From Geobacteraceae bacterium (lineage in GTDB: Bacteria; Desulfobacterota; Desulfuromonadia; Geobacterales; Geobacteraceae): 64,000 nucleotides of DNA. The translations under genes and the position numbers were made by a program. Below are positions 19,132 through 27,568 of this stretch, piece by piece (position 1 is the stretch's first letter; each line of letters opens with the position of its first letter). A model generated the notes under the pieces. That model worked only from the letters and a program-made list of their open reading frames with translations. It was not told where the DNA came from and did no database searches. Location: assembly GCA_023701365.1 (NCBI GenBank), contig JAMPXD010000001.1, forward strand, positions 1-64,000. The letters are read 5' to 3'.

Positions 19132-19135
19132 CCGG

Positions 19136-20098
19136 ATGCCATACGGGGAGATACTCGGCCAGGAGCACAGCCTCACGGTCCTCAGGCGCTCGCTGGCCAC
19201 CGGAAAGACGGCGCACGCCTACCTGTTCGAAGGGATAGAGGGGTGCGGCAAGAAGAAAACAGCCCTCGCCTTCATCGAGGCGCTGTTCTGCGGCCGGGAC
19301 GAAGGGTGCGGCAGCTGCCCCTCCTGCCGCAAGATCGCCCGGCTCCAGCACCCCGACCTCCATCTGGTCGAACCGGACGGAGACTTCATCAAGATCGACC
19401 AGGTCAGGCAACTCCAGCGGGAATTGTCCTTCCGCCCCTTCGAGGCGCCGCGCAAGGCATGCGTCATCGACGAAGCGGACCGGCTCAACCCGGCGGCCGG
19501 CAACGCCCTCCTGAAAACCCTGGAGGAGCCGCCCGGGAGCGCGCTGATCATCCTGGTAACGGCAAAGCCGGGCGCAATGCTCCCCACCATCCTCTCCCGC
19601 TGCCAACGGCTCCATTTCCCGGCGCTGCCGGAGCAGACCGTGGAGGAATTGCTGGTGAACACAGGGTGCGCCCCGGAGACCGCCAGGATAGCCGCATCCC
19701 TGGCTGGAGGGAGCCTGAAAAAGGCGCTCGAGATCAGCGCCGACGAGGCGCTGGCCGGTCGGAAAGAGCTGCTGGAGCGGATCGGCGCCCTTTCGACCCG
19801 CGACATAGCGCCCCTCTTCGCAGCCGCCGAGGAACTGGCGGGGGACAAGGAAAAGGCCCTGGAAATCCTCGATCTCCTGACCACCTACCTGCGCGACATC
19901 CTCCTCAGACAGGGGGGGAGTACCGAGGTGGTCAACGGCGACCTGCTTTCCCTGATCGAGCGGAACGCCGCCCGCTTCTCGCTGGAAGAAGTGATGGAGC
20001 GGATCGGCCGGGTGTTCGAGGCCCGCTCCGCGCTCCAGCGCAACGTCAATCCGCGGCTCGCCCTGGAAGTGCTCTTCATGCGGCTGGCGGACCAATAA
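19136..20098 (+). CDS. holB: DNA polymerase III delta' subunit
   Basis: Clamp-loader subunit. The ~320 residues begin MPYGEILGQEHSLTVL, with a P-loop-like GIEGCGKKKTA, a four-Cys zinc module (CGRDEGCGSCPSC), the DEADRLNPAAGNALLK segment and the SRC motif (ILSRCQRL). The frame is open upstream, but the true start is the ATG at 19136, four bases after the tmk stop. The tmk-holB pairing is widespread in bacteria. Confidence 0.93.
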   Translation: MPYGEILGQEHSLTVLRRSLATGKTAHAYLFEGIEGCGKKKTALAFIEALFCGRDEGCGSCPSCRKIARLQHPDLHLVEPDGDFIKIDQVRQLQRELSFRPFEAPRKACVIDEADRLNPAAGNALLKTLEEPPGSALIILVTAKPGAMLPTILSRCQRLHFPALPEQTVEELLVNTGCAPETARIAASLAGGSLKKALEISADEALAGRKELLERIGALSTRDIAPLFAAAEELAGDKEKALEILDLLTTYLRDILLRQGGSTEVVNGDLLSLIERNAARFSLEEVMERIGRVFEARSALQRNVNPRLALEVLFMRLADQ

Positions 20099-20135
<37 letters not shown>

Positions 20136-20157
20136 TTTCAGTCCCCTGGAGGATATT

Positions 20158-21150
20158 TTGACAATACGGATAGCAAAGGTGCAGTTTCACACCGCCGGCA
20201 AGCTGTACGATTTCAACGCCGGCGCCCTTGAGCTGAAGCAGGGGGACAAGGTAATCGTCGAGACCGAGCGGGGGAGAAGCATCGCCACCGTGGTAGTCGC
20301 CCCCGTTGAATTCCCCAAGGAGCTCGCCCAGGAGGGGATGAAATCAATCATGAGGAAGGCCTACCCCGAGGACCTGGAAGCCGCCACCCGTAACGCCGCC
20401 AAGGAGAAGGAGGCATACGACTTCTGCCTGGCCAGGCTCAAGGAGCGGGGGATGGCGATGAAGCTGGTCAAGGTGGAATATCTCTACGACGGGAGCAAGG
20501 CGATCTTCTATTTCACCGCGGACGGCCGGGTCGATTTCCGGGAGCTGGTCAAAGACCTTGCCCATACCTTCCATACCCGGATCGAGATGCGCCAGATCGG
20601 GGTGCGGGACGAGGCAAAGATGGTGGGGGGGATCGGCATCTGCGGCAGGGAGCTCTGCTGCTCCTCGTTTCTGCGCGAATTCGAGCCGGTGTCGGTGAAA
20701 ATGGCCAAGGAACAGAACCTGGCGCTGAACCCGGTCAAGATCTCCGGACAGTGCGGCAGGCTCCTCTGCTGCCTCGGCTATGAATTCGAGACCTACTGCA
20801 CCCTCAGGAAGTGCCTCCCCAAGTGCGGCAAGGTGGTCCAGGCGGGCAAAGTCAAGGGGGAGGTGGTAAAGCTCGACCTCCTCGGCGGGACGGTCACCAT
20901 AAAAACCGACAGCGAAGGGGAGGTCGTCCTCAAGGGAGACGACATCAAACCGGAGAACATTTCCGACCGGGTCAAGAAGCCGCTGAAGGAGAATGAAAAA
21001 GCCCCGGAAGCGGAACCGCGCAGGGAAACCAGGGAATCGCCCCCCCGCGGGAGCGGCAAAGGCCGCCGGGAACGCCCACGGGAAGGACGGGACAAGGAGA
21101 AGAAGCCGTCCCGCCCCGGCAATTCCGGGGGAAATGACAAGAGCAAATAA
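20158..21150 (+). CDS. ricT: PSP1-domain protein RicT (YaaT-like)
   Basis: A 330-residue PSP1 family protein. It shows the typical Cys-rich core (GGIGICGRELCCSSFLREF and GQCGRLLCCLGYE), which in Bacillus RicT binds Fe-S clusters in the Ric complex that affects RNase Y and phosphorelay. The last ~60 residues are a Lys/Arg/Glu-rich tail (~270-330). The start is TTG at 20158, five bases after GGAGG; the longer open frame is only the shadow of holB. The order holB-ricT-metG is common in many bacteria. Confidence 0.9.
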   Translation: MTIRIAKVQFHTAGKLYDFNAGALELKQGDKVIVETERGRSIATVVVAPVEFPKELAQEGMKSIMRKAYPEDLEAATRNAAKEKEAYDFCLARLKERGMAMKLVKVEYLYDGSKAIFYFTADGRVDFRELVKDLAHTFHTRIEMRQIGVRDEAKMVGGIGICGRELCCSSFLREFEPVSVKMAKEQNLALNPVKISGQCGRLLCCLGYEFETYCTLRKCLPKCGKVVQAGKVKGEVVKLDLLGGTVTIKTDSEGEVVLKGDDIKPENISDRVKKPLKENEKAPEAEPRRETRESPPRGSGKGRRERPREGRDKEKKPSRPGNSGGNDKSK

Positions 21151-21194
21151 CAGCTATCTCCGTGATCATAGTTCCGTTTCTGAAAGGAGAGACG

Positions 21195-22724
21195 ATGAGC
21201 CGCACCTATTACGTCACCACCCCCATCTACTATGTTAACGACGTCCCTCATATAGGCCATGCCTACACCACCCTGGCCGCCGACGTGCTGGCCCGCTACA
21301 AGCGGCTCAAGGGGCACGAGGTGTTCTTCCTGACCGGCACCGACGAGCATGGCCAGAAGGTGGAAAAGGCCGCCAATGCCGCGGGAGAGACCCCCCTGGA
21401 GCTGGCCGACCGGGTCGTCAAGCGCTTTCAGGCGCTCTGGGAGAAGCTCGACATCTCCTACTCCGATTTCATCCGCACCACCCAGGAGCGGCACAAGAAA
21501 GGGGTCAGCCAGTTCTTCAGCCAGGTCCTGGATAAAGGGGACATCTACCTGGGTGAATACGAAGACTGGTACTGCACCCCCTGCGAGACCTTCTGGACCG
21601 AGACCCAGCTGATCGACTACAAGTGCCCGGACTGCAACCGCCCCACCGAGAAGCTGAAGGAGGAGTCCTACTTCTTCCGGATGAGCAAGTATCAGGAGCG
21701 GCTGCTGGCGCACATCGAGGCCAACCCGGAATTCATCCAGCCCAAGAGCAAGCGCAACGAGATCCTCTCCTTCGTCAGGGAGGGGCTGCGCGACCTCTCC
21801 GTCTCCCGCACCTCGTTCCGCTGGGGGATCCCGGTGCCGGGAAACGACCGGCACATCATCTACGTCTGGTTCGACGCCCTGACCAACTACATCACGGCGC
21901 TCGGCTACCCGGACGAGGGGGGTAACTTCGGCAAATTCTGGCCGGTGGACGTCCACCTGATCGGCAAGGACATCCTCCGCTTCCACGCCGTCTACTGGCC
22001 CACCTTCCTGATGGCCGCGGGGTTGCCGCTGCCGCAGAAGGTCTTTGCCCACGGCTGGTGGACCGTGGAGGGGCAGAAGATGAGCAAGAGCCTGCAGAAC
22101 GTGGTCGAGCCCAACATGCTGATCGACAAATACGGGGTGGACGCGGTCCGCTACTTCCTGCTGCGGGAGGTGCCGTTCGGCCTGGACGGCGACTTCTCCC
22201 ACACGGCCCTGGTGCACCGGATCAACTCGGACCTGGCGAACGACCTGGGGAACCTCCTGAACCGCTCCACCGCCATGATCAACAAGTACTTCGACGGGAT
22301 CGTCCAGGAGCCGGCGGCTGAAAACGACATCGACCGGGCCTTCCGCGAAAGGACCTGCGACATGGTTCGCCAGGTAGAGGCCCACATGGACGAGCTCGCC
22401 TTCAGCAAGGCGCTTCAGGCCATCTGGGAAGTGGTCTCGGCGGGGAACAAGTACATCGACGAGACCGCCCCCTGGACCCTGGCGAAAGACCCGGCTCTGA
22501 AACCGCGGCTCGCCACCGTCATGTACCAGATGCTGGAGTCGCAGCGGGTCGTCTACTGCATCCTCTCCTCGTTCATGCCGCGGACCGCGGCCAAGGGGCT
22601 CGGCTATCTCGGCTGGGAAGGTGAGGCGACCGAAGCGGGGCTTGCCTGGGGGGGACTCGCGACAGGGACCCGGATCACCAAGGCGGAGCCGCTCTTCCCG
22701 CGGATCGAGGAGCAGGGGGAGTGA
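21195..22724 (+). CDS. metG: Methionyl-tRNA synthetase
   Basis: Charges tRNA-Met. The 509 residues contain HIGH-type PHIGHAYT, a four-Cys zinc knuckle (C127, C130, C144, C147), the KMSKS loop near residues 295-299 and the anticodon-binding helical domain. The C-terminal EMAP-like tRNA-binding domain found in E. coli MetRS is absent. Start MSRTYYVTTP at 21195 with AAAGGAGAG upstream; an upstream ATG in frame lacks this support. A strong terminator follows. Confidence 0.96.
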   Translation: MSRTYYVTTPIYYVNDVPHIGHAYTTLAADVLARYKRLKGHEVFFLTGTDEHGQKVEKAANAAGETPLELADRVVKRFQALWEKLDISYSDFIRTTQERHKKGVSQFFSQVLDKGDIYLGEYEDWYCTPCETFWTETQLIDYKCPDCNRPTEKLKEESYFFRMSKYQERLLAHIEANPEFIQPKSKRNEILSFVREGLRDLSVSRTSFRWGIPVPGNDRHIIYVWFDALTNYITALGYPDEGGNFGKFWPVDVHLIGKDILRFHAVYWPTFLMAAGLPLPQKVFAHGWWTVEGQKMSKSLQNVVEPNMLIDKYGVDAVRYFLLREVPFGLDGDFSHTALVHRINSDLANDLGNLLNRSTAMINKYFDGIVQEPAAENDIDRAFRERTCDMVRQVEAHMDELAFSKALQAIWEVVSAGNKYIDETAPWTLAKDPALKPRLATVMYQMLESQRVVYCILSSFMPRTAAKGLGYLGWEGEATEAGLAWGGLATGTRITKAEPLFPRIEEQGE

Positions 22725-22750
22725 ATTCTCTCAGCGGTTCGAAAAGCTAC

Positions 22751-22782
22751 AAAAAGGGGCGCCGCTAGGCGCCCCTTTTTTT
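22751..22782. terminator. Bidirectional rho-independent terminator
   Basis: AAAAA, perfect stem GGGGCGCC / GGCGCCCC with a four-base loop, then TTTTTTT. It lies between the convergent metG and YdcF-like genes and works for both by symmetry. Confidence 0.93.
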
Positions 22783-22797
22783 CGCAAATAGTCCCTC

Positions 22798-23403
22798 CTA
22801 TAAGCTTCCGATCGCCCCCGGCCGCAGCTCCCCCGGGGCGAACAGGAAGAACAACCTGAACAGGCAGTACTTGTAGAACTCGCTGAAGAGCAGCCGGAAG
22901 CTGCCGCCGTGGCTCCACCACTCCTCCTTCAGGTTTCTGGTGTCGACCGGATGGGGATAGATGGCGATGTCCTTGGGGAGGGTGTTGCGGAAGAGCAGGA
23001 CTGCCCGCTTCATGTGGTAGCGGGAGGTTATCAGCTTTATGGAGCTCACCTCCTTATTCAGGATCAGGTCCCGGGCATAGAGGGCGTTCTCCAGCGTGTT
23101 GCGGGAAACCTTTTCCAGAAAGACCCCCTCGCCCCCCCTCTCGCCGGTTCGCTCTCTGTACAGGTCGCCCTTGCGCACTGCGGGATCGACCCCGATCAGG
23201 AAGAGGTAGCGGGCCTGCTGCTCCCGGTAGAGTCTGACCCCCCCTTCGACCCGCCCCCGGCCGCCGGCCAGGACCACTATGGCGTCTGTCTTCACGTTCC
23301 GCTGGCTCACGGAAAAGGTCTTGTAGGCAAAATCGATGAAGAGAACGGCCAGCGCCAGCAGGATAATCACCGCCAGCGAAAAAAGCCCCTTGACTATAGA
23401 CAT
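22798..23403 (-). CDS. YdcF/ElyC-family (DUF218) membrane-anchored protein
   Basis: A 201-residue protein with one N-terminal transmembrane segment (~residues 5-25) and a DUF218 domain (DAIVVLAGGRGRVEGGVRLY, SRNTLENALYARDLI, ITSRYHMKRA). The family includes SanA and ElyC, linked to envelope integrity and peptidoglycan or polysaccharide metabolism, but no reaction is established for this subgroup. It is monocistronic, convergent with metG and divergent from rpmB. Confidence 0.82.
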   Translation of the reverse strand: MSIVKGLFSLAVIILLALAVLFIDFAYKTFSVSQRNVKTDAIVVLAGGRGRVEGGVRLYREQQARYLFLIGVDPAVRKGDLYRERTGERGGEGVFLEKVSRNTLENALYARDLILNKEVSSIKLITSRYHMKRAVLLFRNTLPKDIAIYPHPVDTRNLKEEWWSHGGSFRLLFSEFYKYCLFRLFFLFAPGELRPGAIGSL

Positions 23404-23432
23404 TGTTCCAGTTCAACCCCTTAAATTATTTC

Positions 23433-23461
23433 TTGCACGACGGGTTTCATTATGCTATAAA
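23433..23461 (+). promoter_or_regulatory. Sigma-70 promoter for rpmB
   Basis: TTGCAC (23433-23438), 17-base spacer, TATAAA (23456-23461), about 30 bases before the rpmB ribosome-binding site (AGGAGG). Confidence 0.82.
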
Positions 23462-23495
23462 TTAATGCTTCAAACAGCTTAGGAGGGTTAACTGT

Positions 23496-23687
23496 ATGTC
23501 CAAGATATGTGAAATATGCGGCAAAGGCCCGAGCTTCGGGAACAACGTGAGCCATGCCAACAATAAAACCAGAAGGACTTGGCACCCGAATCTCCAGAAG
23601 ATCAAGGCCATCAGGAACGGCAGCGTCATGAGCATCAAGGTCTGCACCCGCTGCATCCGCTCCGGTCACGTCGTCAAAGCGATTTAA
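23496..23687 (+). CDS. rpmB: 50S ribosomal protein L28
   Basis: A 63-residue ribosomal protein of the large subunit. It is the zinc-ribbon (C+) form, with C5/C8 and C50/C53. AGGAGG lies eight bases upstream of ATG. It is monocistronic here and not linked to rpmG, with its own promoter and terminator. Confidence 0.97.
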   Translation: MSKICEICGKGPSFGNNVSHANNKTRRTWHPNLQKIKAIRNGSVMSIKVCTRCIRSGHVVKAI

Positions 23688-23694
23688 AGGCAGT

Positions 23695-23833
23695 TTTGAG
23701 TTCTTAGTTCTGAGTTTTTAGTTAAGAATCGAAAAACTCCAATTCCAGGGAAAGCCGCGTTGCTTTGCAATTGCGGCTTTTTTGCCTTTGTTCCGTGAAC
23801 AACTCAAAACTTATAACTCAAAACTCATAACTG
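23695..23833. repeat. Inverted heptamer arrays flanking the rpmB terminator
   Basis: Left arm 23695-23726 is built of GTTCTTA/GTTCTGA/GTTTTTA units; right arm 23801-23831 of AACTCAA/AACTTAT/AACTCAT units, the reverse complement family. Between them lies the terminator stem. The arrangement would let the arms pair around the terminator hairpin. Confidence 0.78.
23751..23784 (+). terminator. Rho-independent terminator of rpmB
   Basis: Stem AAAGCCGC / GCGGCTTT with a ~14-base loop (itself partly self-complementary, TTGC/GCAA), followed by TTTT. It lies between the convergent rpmB and ridA genes. Confidence 0.8.
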
Positions 23834-24217
23834 TCATGGCGCCAGCGCGATGACCTCGATCTCCACCCTGGCCCCCCTTGGCAGCCCCTTCACCTCGACG
23901 GTGGACCGGGCCGGCGGCTCACCCGGAAACCTCTCCCCGTAGACCTCGTTGACCACCGCGAAATCCGCCAGGTCGGTGAGATAGATGGTGCTCTTCACCA
24001 CATCCCCGCAGGTCAGCCCCGCCGCCGCAAGTACAGCGGCGATGTTCTCCATCACCCGCTCGGTCTGCTCCCTGATGTCGGCGCCCCGCAGCTCGCCGGT
24101 CACAGGGTCGAGCGGGATCTGCCCGGAACAGAAGAGGAAGCCGCCGGCCTTCACCCCCTGGGAATAGGGTCCGATCGCCTTGGGCGCCTTATCAGTCGTG
24201 ATTATCTCTTTTGACAT
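23834..24217 (-). CDS. ridA: RidA family reactive imine deaminase
   Basis: A 127-residue YjgF/YER057c/UK114 protein, which hydrolyses reactive 2-aminoacrylate and related imines released by PLP enzymes. It begins MSKEIITTDKAPKAIGPYSQG and retains FCSGQIPLDP, the catalytic Arg region (PPARSTVEV) and the final ARVEIEVIA. AGGAGG precedes the ATG. It lies downstream of the (p)ppGpp synthetase gene, separated by an inverted heptamer array. Confidence 0.94.
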   Translation of the reverse strand: MSKEIITTDKAPKAIGPYSQGVKAGGFLFCSGQIPLDPVTGELRGADIREQTERVMENIAAVLAAAGLTCGDVVKSTIYLTDLADFAVVNEVYGERFPGEPPARSTVEVKGLPRGARVEIEVIALAP

Positions 24218-24229
24218 AGCGACCTCCTG

Positions 24230-24322
24230 TCATATTGCAAATTGCAAAGTGAAAAGTGCAAAGTGTAAAATTTGAGTTTTTCCAATTTGCGTTTTGCAAT
24301 TTGCACTTTGAATTTTGCATTT
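24230..24322. repeat. Inverted heptamer array (GCAAATT/GCAAAGT type)
   Basis: Units ATTGCAA, AGTGCAA and AGTGAAA on the left and TTGCAAT, TTGCACT and TTGAATT on the right form two complementary arms around an AT-rich centre. It fills the spacer between the rsh stop and ridA start. Confidence 0.78.
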
Positions 24323-24325
24323 CTC

Positions 24326-26476
24326 TCACCCCTTCAGCCGCTCCACCCTGATGACCCCCTCCACCTTCATGATATTGTTCAGCACCTTATTGAGGTGGTT
24401 GAGGTCGGTCACTTCTACCTCGAAGGTGTTGATCCCGCGCTTGTCAACGGTGCTCTGGACGCTCGCCTTGGAGATGTTGGCCTCGCAGTTGGTGATCGCC
24501 TGGGTGATGTTGGCGAGAATCCCCTTCTGGTCGTGGCAGTGAACCCGAATGTTGACCGGCAGGGCCGATTTCCTGGTGGTATTCCAGGCGATCTCGATGC
24601 GCCTCTCCGGGTCGCTCTCCAGGGCGAGCGCGCAGTCCGCCGTATGGACGGTCACCCCGCGGCCGCGGGTGATGAAGCCAACGATGTCGTCCCCCGGCAC
24701 CGGGTTGCAGCACTTGCCGAAACGGACCAGCACATCATCGACCCCGTTGATCTGGATGGCGCTGGGAGATTTGCGGATCAGCTTTTCGATAACCTTGCCG
24801 ACCCGGGTTTCCTTCCGCTCCTGGCGCTCTTCCAGCTTCTCAGCGGGGACCAGCTTGCCGATGATCTGGTTGCAGGAGAGCTTGCCGTATCCTACCGCCG
24901 CCATCAGGTCGTCTTCACCGACAAAGCCGAACTCGACGGCCACCCTCCGCATCTCGCCGCTCTTCTGCAGCTTGCCGTAATTGAGGGAATAGCGCCGGAA
25001 CTCCTTGTCGGCAATCTCGCGGCCGAGAGAGATGCTCCTGATCCGCTCCTCGGTCTTGATCCAGGCCCGAATCCTGTTGCGCGCCCGGGAGCTCCTGACG
25101 ATCTTCAGCCAGTCCTTGCTCGGGGTATGGTGGGGCGAGGTGATCACCTCGACGATATCACCGGTGCGCAGCTCGTGCTTGAGGGGAACCAGCTTGCCGT
25201 TCACCTTGGCGCCGACGCAGCGGTGCCCCACGTCGGAATGGACGCTGTAGGCGAAGTCGATCGGGGTGGACCCCTTGGGGAAGGCCTTCACGTCCCCCTT
25301 CGGGGTAAAGACATAGACTTCCTCCGGGAACAGCTCCACCTTGACGGTGTCCATGAACTCCTTGGAATCCTGCAGCTCCTTCTGCCATTCCAGGAGCTGG
25401 CGGAGCCAAGCGAACCGCTTCACGTCCTTTTCGTCGTACCCCTTCCCCTCCTTGTACTTCCAGTGGGCCGCGATGCCGGCCTCGGCAACCCGGTGCATCT
25501 CCCCGGTCCTGATCTGCACCTCCATCCGCTCCCCGAACGGGCCGATCACCGTGGTATGGAGCGACTGGTACATGTTCCCCTTGGGCATGGCGATGTAATC
25601 CTTGAACCGCCCGGGGATCGGCTTCCAGGTGGAATGGATGATGCCTAGCACCTCGTAGCATGCCCGGATGTCCTCGACCATGACCCGGATGGCGATCAGA
25701 TCGTAGATCTGGTCGATGTCGACGCTGCGGCTCTCCATCTTCCGGTAGATGGAGTAGAGGTGCTTGCTCCGGCCCGAGACCTCCCCCCTGATGTCATGCT
25801 CGGTGAGCTTCTGGGCGATGATCTTGCGGACCTCCGCCACATCGGCTTCGCGCTCCTTCTTCTTCTTGGTCACCTTGGAGGCGAGGTCGTAATAGAGCTG
25901 GGAGTCGAGATAGCGAAAAGACAGATCCTCCAGCTCGCTCTTGATCCAGGAAATGCCCAGACGGTTGGCGATGGGGGCGTAGATGTCGAGGGTCTCCTTG
26001 GCGATGCTCCGCTGCTTCGGTTCCGGCTGGTACTGGAGGGTCCGCATGTTGTGGAGCCGGTCCGCCAGCTTGACGAGAATGACCCGGATGTCGTGGGACA
26101 TGGCCAGCAGCATCTTGCGGAAGTTCTCCGCCTGGCTCTCCTCCTTGGTCTTGAAGTGGATCTTGCCGATCTTGGTGACGCCGTCCACCAGGTTGGCAAC
26201 TTCCGTGCCGAAGATCTGCTCCAGTTCCTCGTGGGTGGCCAGGGTGTCCTCCACCGTATCGTGGAGCAGGCCGGTGACCACAGTTGCCACGTCGAGCCTG
26301 AGTTCTGCCAGGATCCCCGCCACCTCCATCGGATGGACCAGGTAAGGCTCCCCGGAGAGACGGGTCTGTCCCTGGTGGACCTTGGCGCAGAAGACGTACG
26401 CCTTCCGAATCAAATCCAGGTCAGCTGACGGATTATAGGAGGAAACCTTGTCGAGGATGTCGTTTAATCGGATCAT
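24326..26476 (-). CDS. Bifunctional (p)ppGpp synthetase/hydrolase (RelA/SpoT, Rsh)
   Basis: Makes and degrades the stringent-response alarmone. The ~716 residues contain an intact HD hydrolase (H48, HD at 72-73, ED at 76-77), the RelA/SpoT nucleotidyltransferase domain (~230-350), a TGS domain (VYVFTPKGDVKAFPKGSTPI), the CC/ZFD region (RFGKCCNPVPGD) and a C-terminal ACT domain. Both catalytic halves look functional. I start it at MIRLNDILDK (26476); the longer frame to 26545 is translated heptamer repeat. It lies downstream of rpoZ and gmk, the usual gmk-rpoZ-spoT order. Confidence 0.95.
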   Translation of the reverse strand: MIRLNDILDKVSSYNPSADLDLIRKAYVFCAKVHQGQTRLSGEPYLVHPMEVAGILAELRLDVATVVTGLLHDTVEDTLATHEELEQIFGTEVANLVDGVTKIGKIHFKTKEESQAENFRKMLLAMSHDIRVILVKLADRLHNMRTLQYQPEPKQRSIAKETLDIYAPIANRLGISWIKSELEDLSFRYLDSQLYYDLASKVTKKKKEREADVAEVRKIIAQKLTEHDIRGEVSGRSKHLYSIYRKMESRSVDIDQIYDLIAIRVMVEDIRACYEVLGIIHSTWKPIPGRFKDYIAMPKGNMYQSLHTTVIGPFGERMEVQIRTGEMHRVAEAGIAAHWKYKEGKGYDEKDVKRFAWLRQLLEWQKELQDSKEFMDTVKVELFPEEVYVFTPKGDVKAFPKGSTPIDFAYSVHSDVGHRCVGAKVNGKLVPLKHELRTGDIVEVITSPHHTPSKDWLKIVRSSRARNRIRAWIKTEERIRSISLGREIADKEFRRYSLNYGKLQKSGEMRRVAVEFGFVGEDDLMAAVGYGKLSCNQIIGKLVPAEKLEERQERKETRVGKVIEKLIRKSPSAIQINGVDDVLVRFGKCCNPVPGDDIVGFITRGRGVTVHTADCALALESDPERRIEIAWNTTRKSALPVNIRVHCHDQKGILANITQAITNCEANISKASVQSTVDKRGINTFEVEVTDLNHLNKVLNNIMKVEGVIRVERLKG

Positions 26477-26477
26477 A

Positions 26478-26580
26478 TGTCGAAACCGGCAAAGGGCAAA
26501 GGGCAAAGGGCAAGAGGGGAAAGCATCAGCCTTGGTCTGCCTCACCTTTTGCCTTTAGCCCTTTGCCCTTTGCCTAATGC
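26478..26580. repeat. Inverted heptamer array (GGGCAAA type)
   Basis: Three copies of GGGCAAA-type units (AAAGGGCAAAGGGCAAAG) and, ~40 bases on, the inverted CCCTTTGCCCTTTGCC. It lies between rpoZ and the Rsh start. The array is open in the Rsh frame and can mislead start calling. Confidence 0.82.
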
Positions 26581-26583
26581 AGA

Positions 26584-26619
26584 CAAAAAAAGGGCGGAAG
26601 CGCACTGGCTTCAGCCCCT
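26584..26619 (-). terminator. Rho-independent terminator downstream of rpoZ
   Basis: On the minus strand, a GGGGCTGAAGC / GCTTCCGCCC stem with a short loop is followed by TTTTTTT, 12 bases past the rpoZ stop. It should reduce read-through into the Rsh gene. Confidence 0.7.
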
Positions 26620-26631
26620 GTAACCCGATAA

Positions 26632-26841
26632 TTAGCGGCTTTTTCGCGATGACATGTCAAAATTGACCTTGCCCTTCGCAATTTCACGCAAAGAGAGCAC
26701 CACGTTCTTATTATCCGACTTGTTCTCGATCAGCGGCTTGGCCCCCTTGTAGAGCTGTTTGACCCTTTTCGCCGCCAGCATGACCAGGAGGAATCTGTTA
26801 TCAACCTTTTCCAGACAATCTTCAACGGTAACCCTTGCCAT
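26632..26841 (-). CDS. rpoZ: RNA polymerase omega subunit
   Basis: A 69-residue omega subunit ([20 protein letters not shown], then [19 protein letters not shown]), which helps assemble RNA polymerase and, with beta', forms a (p)ppGpp site. Its length is typical of short delta-proteobacterial omegas. It follows gmk at a short distance and is followed by a terminator. Confidence 0.96.
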   Translation of the reverse strand: MARVTVEDCLEKVDNRFLLVMLAAKRVKQLYKGAKPLIENKSDNKNVVLSLREIAKGKVNFDMSSRKSR

Positions 26842-26874
26842 ATATACTCCTTTCAGTCTACCCTTCAGCCTTAT

Positions 26875-27483
26875 TTATATTTCAAATTTATCCGCTACCG
26901 ACGCCAGCACCCTGGCAGTCTTGCACCCCTCGGCGACGATCACCGCCTTGAGCTGTTCCACTGCCCTGCTGAAGACATCGTTTACTATGATGTAATCGTA
27001 CCAGCGGGATTCCCTGATCTCCGTGGCTGCGCACTCGATACGGCGGGCGATCACCTCGGCGCTGTCGGAGTTGCGAAAGTCGAGCCTGCGGCGGAGCTCG
27101 TTGAAGTCCGGCGGAAGGATGAAGATGAACACCCCGCCGGAGTAGCGTTCCTTCAACTGGCGCGCCCCCTGACAGTCGATGTCGAGGATGACGTCAACGC
27201 CGCTTGAGCGGAACTCCTCCAGGGTCCTGAGCGCCGTGCCGTACAGGTTGCCGTGGACTTCCGCCCATTCGGCGAATTCATCCGCCGCAACCATTCGCTG
27301 GAACTCCTCGCGCGGGACGAAGAAGTAGTCGCGGCCGTACACTTCACCGGGCCGTTCCTGGCGGGTGGTGTAGCTCACAGAATGCCGCAAAGACGGGAAG
27401 ATGTCAATTACTTCCTTGCAGAGCGTGGTCTTGCCGGCCCCGGACGGCGCGGAGATGATATAGAGTATGCCTTCCCGTTTCAT
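26875..27483 (-). CDS. gmk: Guanylate kinase
   Basis: Phosphorylates GMP to GDP. The 202 residues show P-loop SAPSGAGKTTL (~residues 11-21), the GMP-binding YTTRQERPGEVYGRDYFFV segment and DIDCQGARQLK. Start ATG at 27483 is preceded by GGGG. It is clustered with the YicC gene upstream and rpoZ downstream, as in many bacteria. Confidence 0.96.
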   Translation of the reverse strand: MKREGILYIISAPSGAGKTTLCKEVIDIFPSLRHSVSYTTRQERPGEVYGRDYFFVPREEFQRMVAADEFAEWAEVHGNLYGTALRTLEEFRSSGVDVILDIDCQGARQLKERYSGGVFIFILPPDFNELRRRLDFRNSDSAEVIARRIECAATEIRESRWYDYIIVNDVFSRAVEQLKAVIVAEGCKTARVLASVADKFEI

Positions 27484-27484
27484 G

Positions 27485-27567
27485 TGAACCCCGGTGACTG
27501 GGGACTGGGGATTGGGGACGGGCGCAGGGATTTATCCCCGGTCGCTGGCCCCTGGTCCCTGGTCCCG
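27485..27567. repeat. Inverted heptamer array (ACTGGGG type)
   Basis: Left arm GACTGGGGACTGGGG then ATTGGGG; right arm CCCCTGGTCCCTGGTCCC. The units have a 7-base period and are mutually complementary. It fills the spacer between the YicC gene stop and gmk. Confidence 0.78.
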
Positions 27568-27568
27568 A

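Noticed and set aside
26477-26545. N-terminal extension of the (p)ppGpp synthetase (CPLPFALCRF-type residues)
   Set aside because: This is the translated GGGCAAA heptamer array; the family N-terminus begins at MIRLNDILDK.
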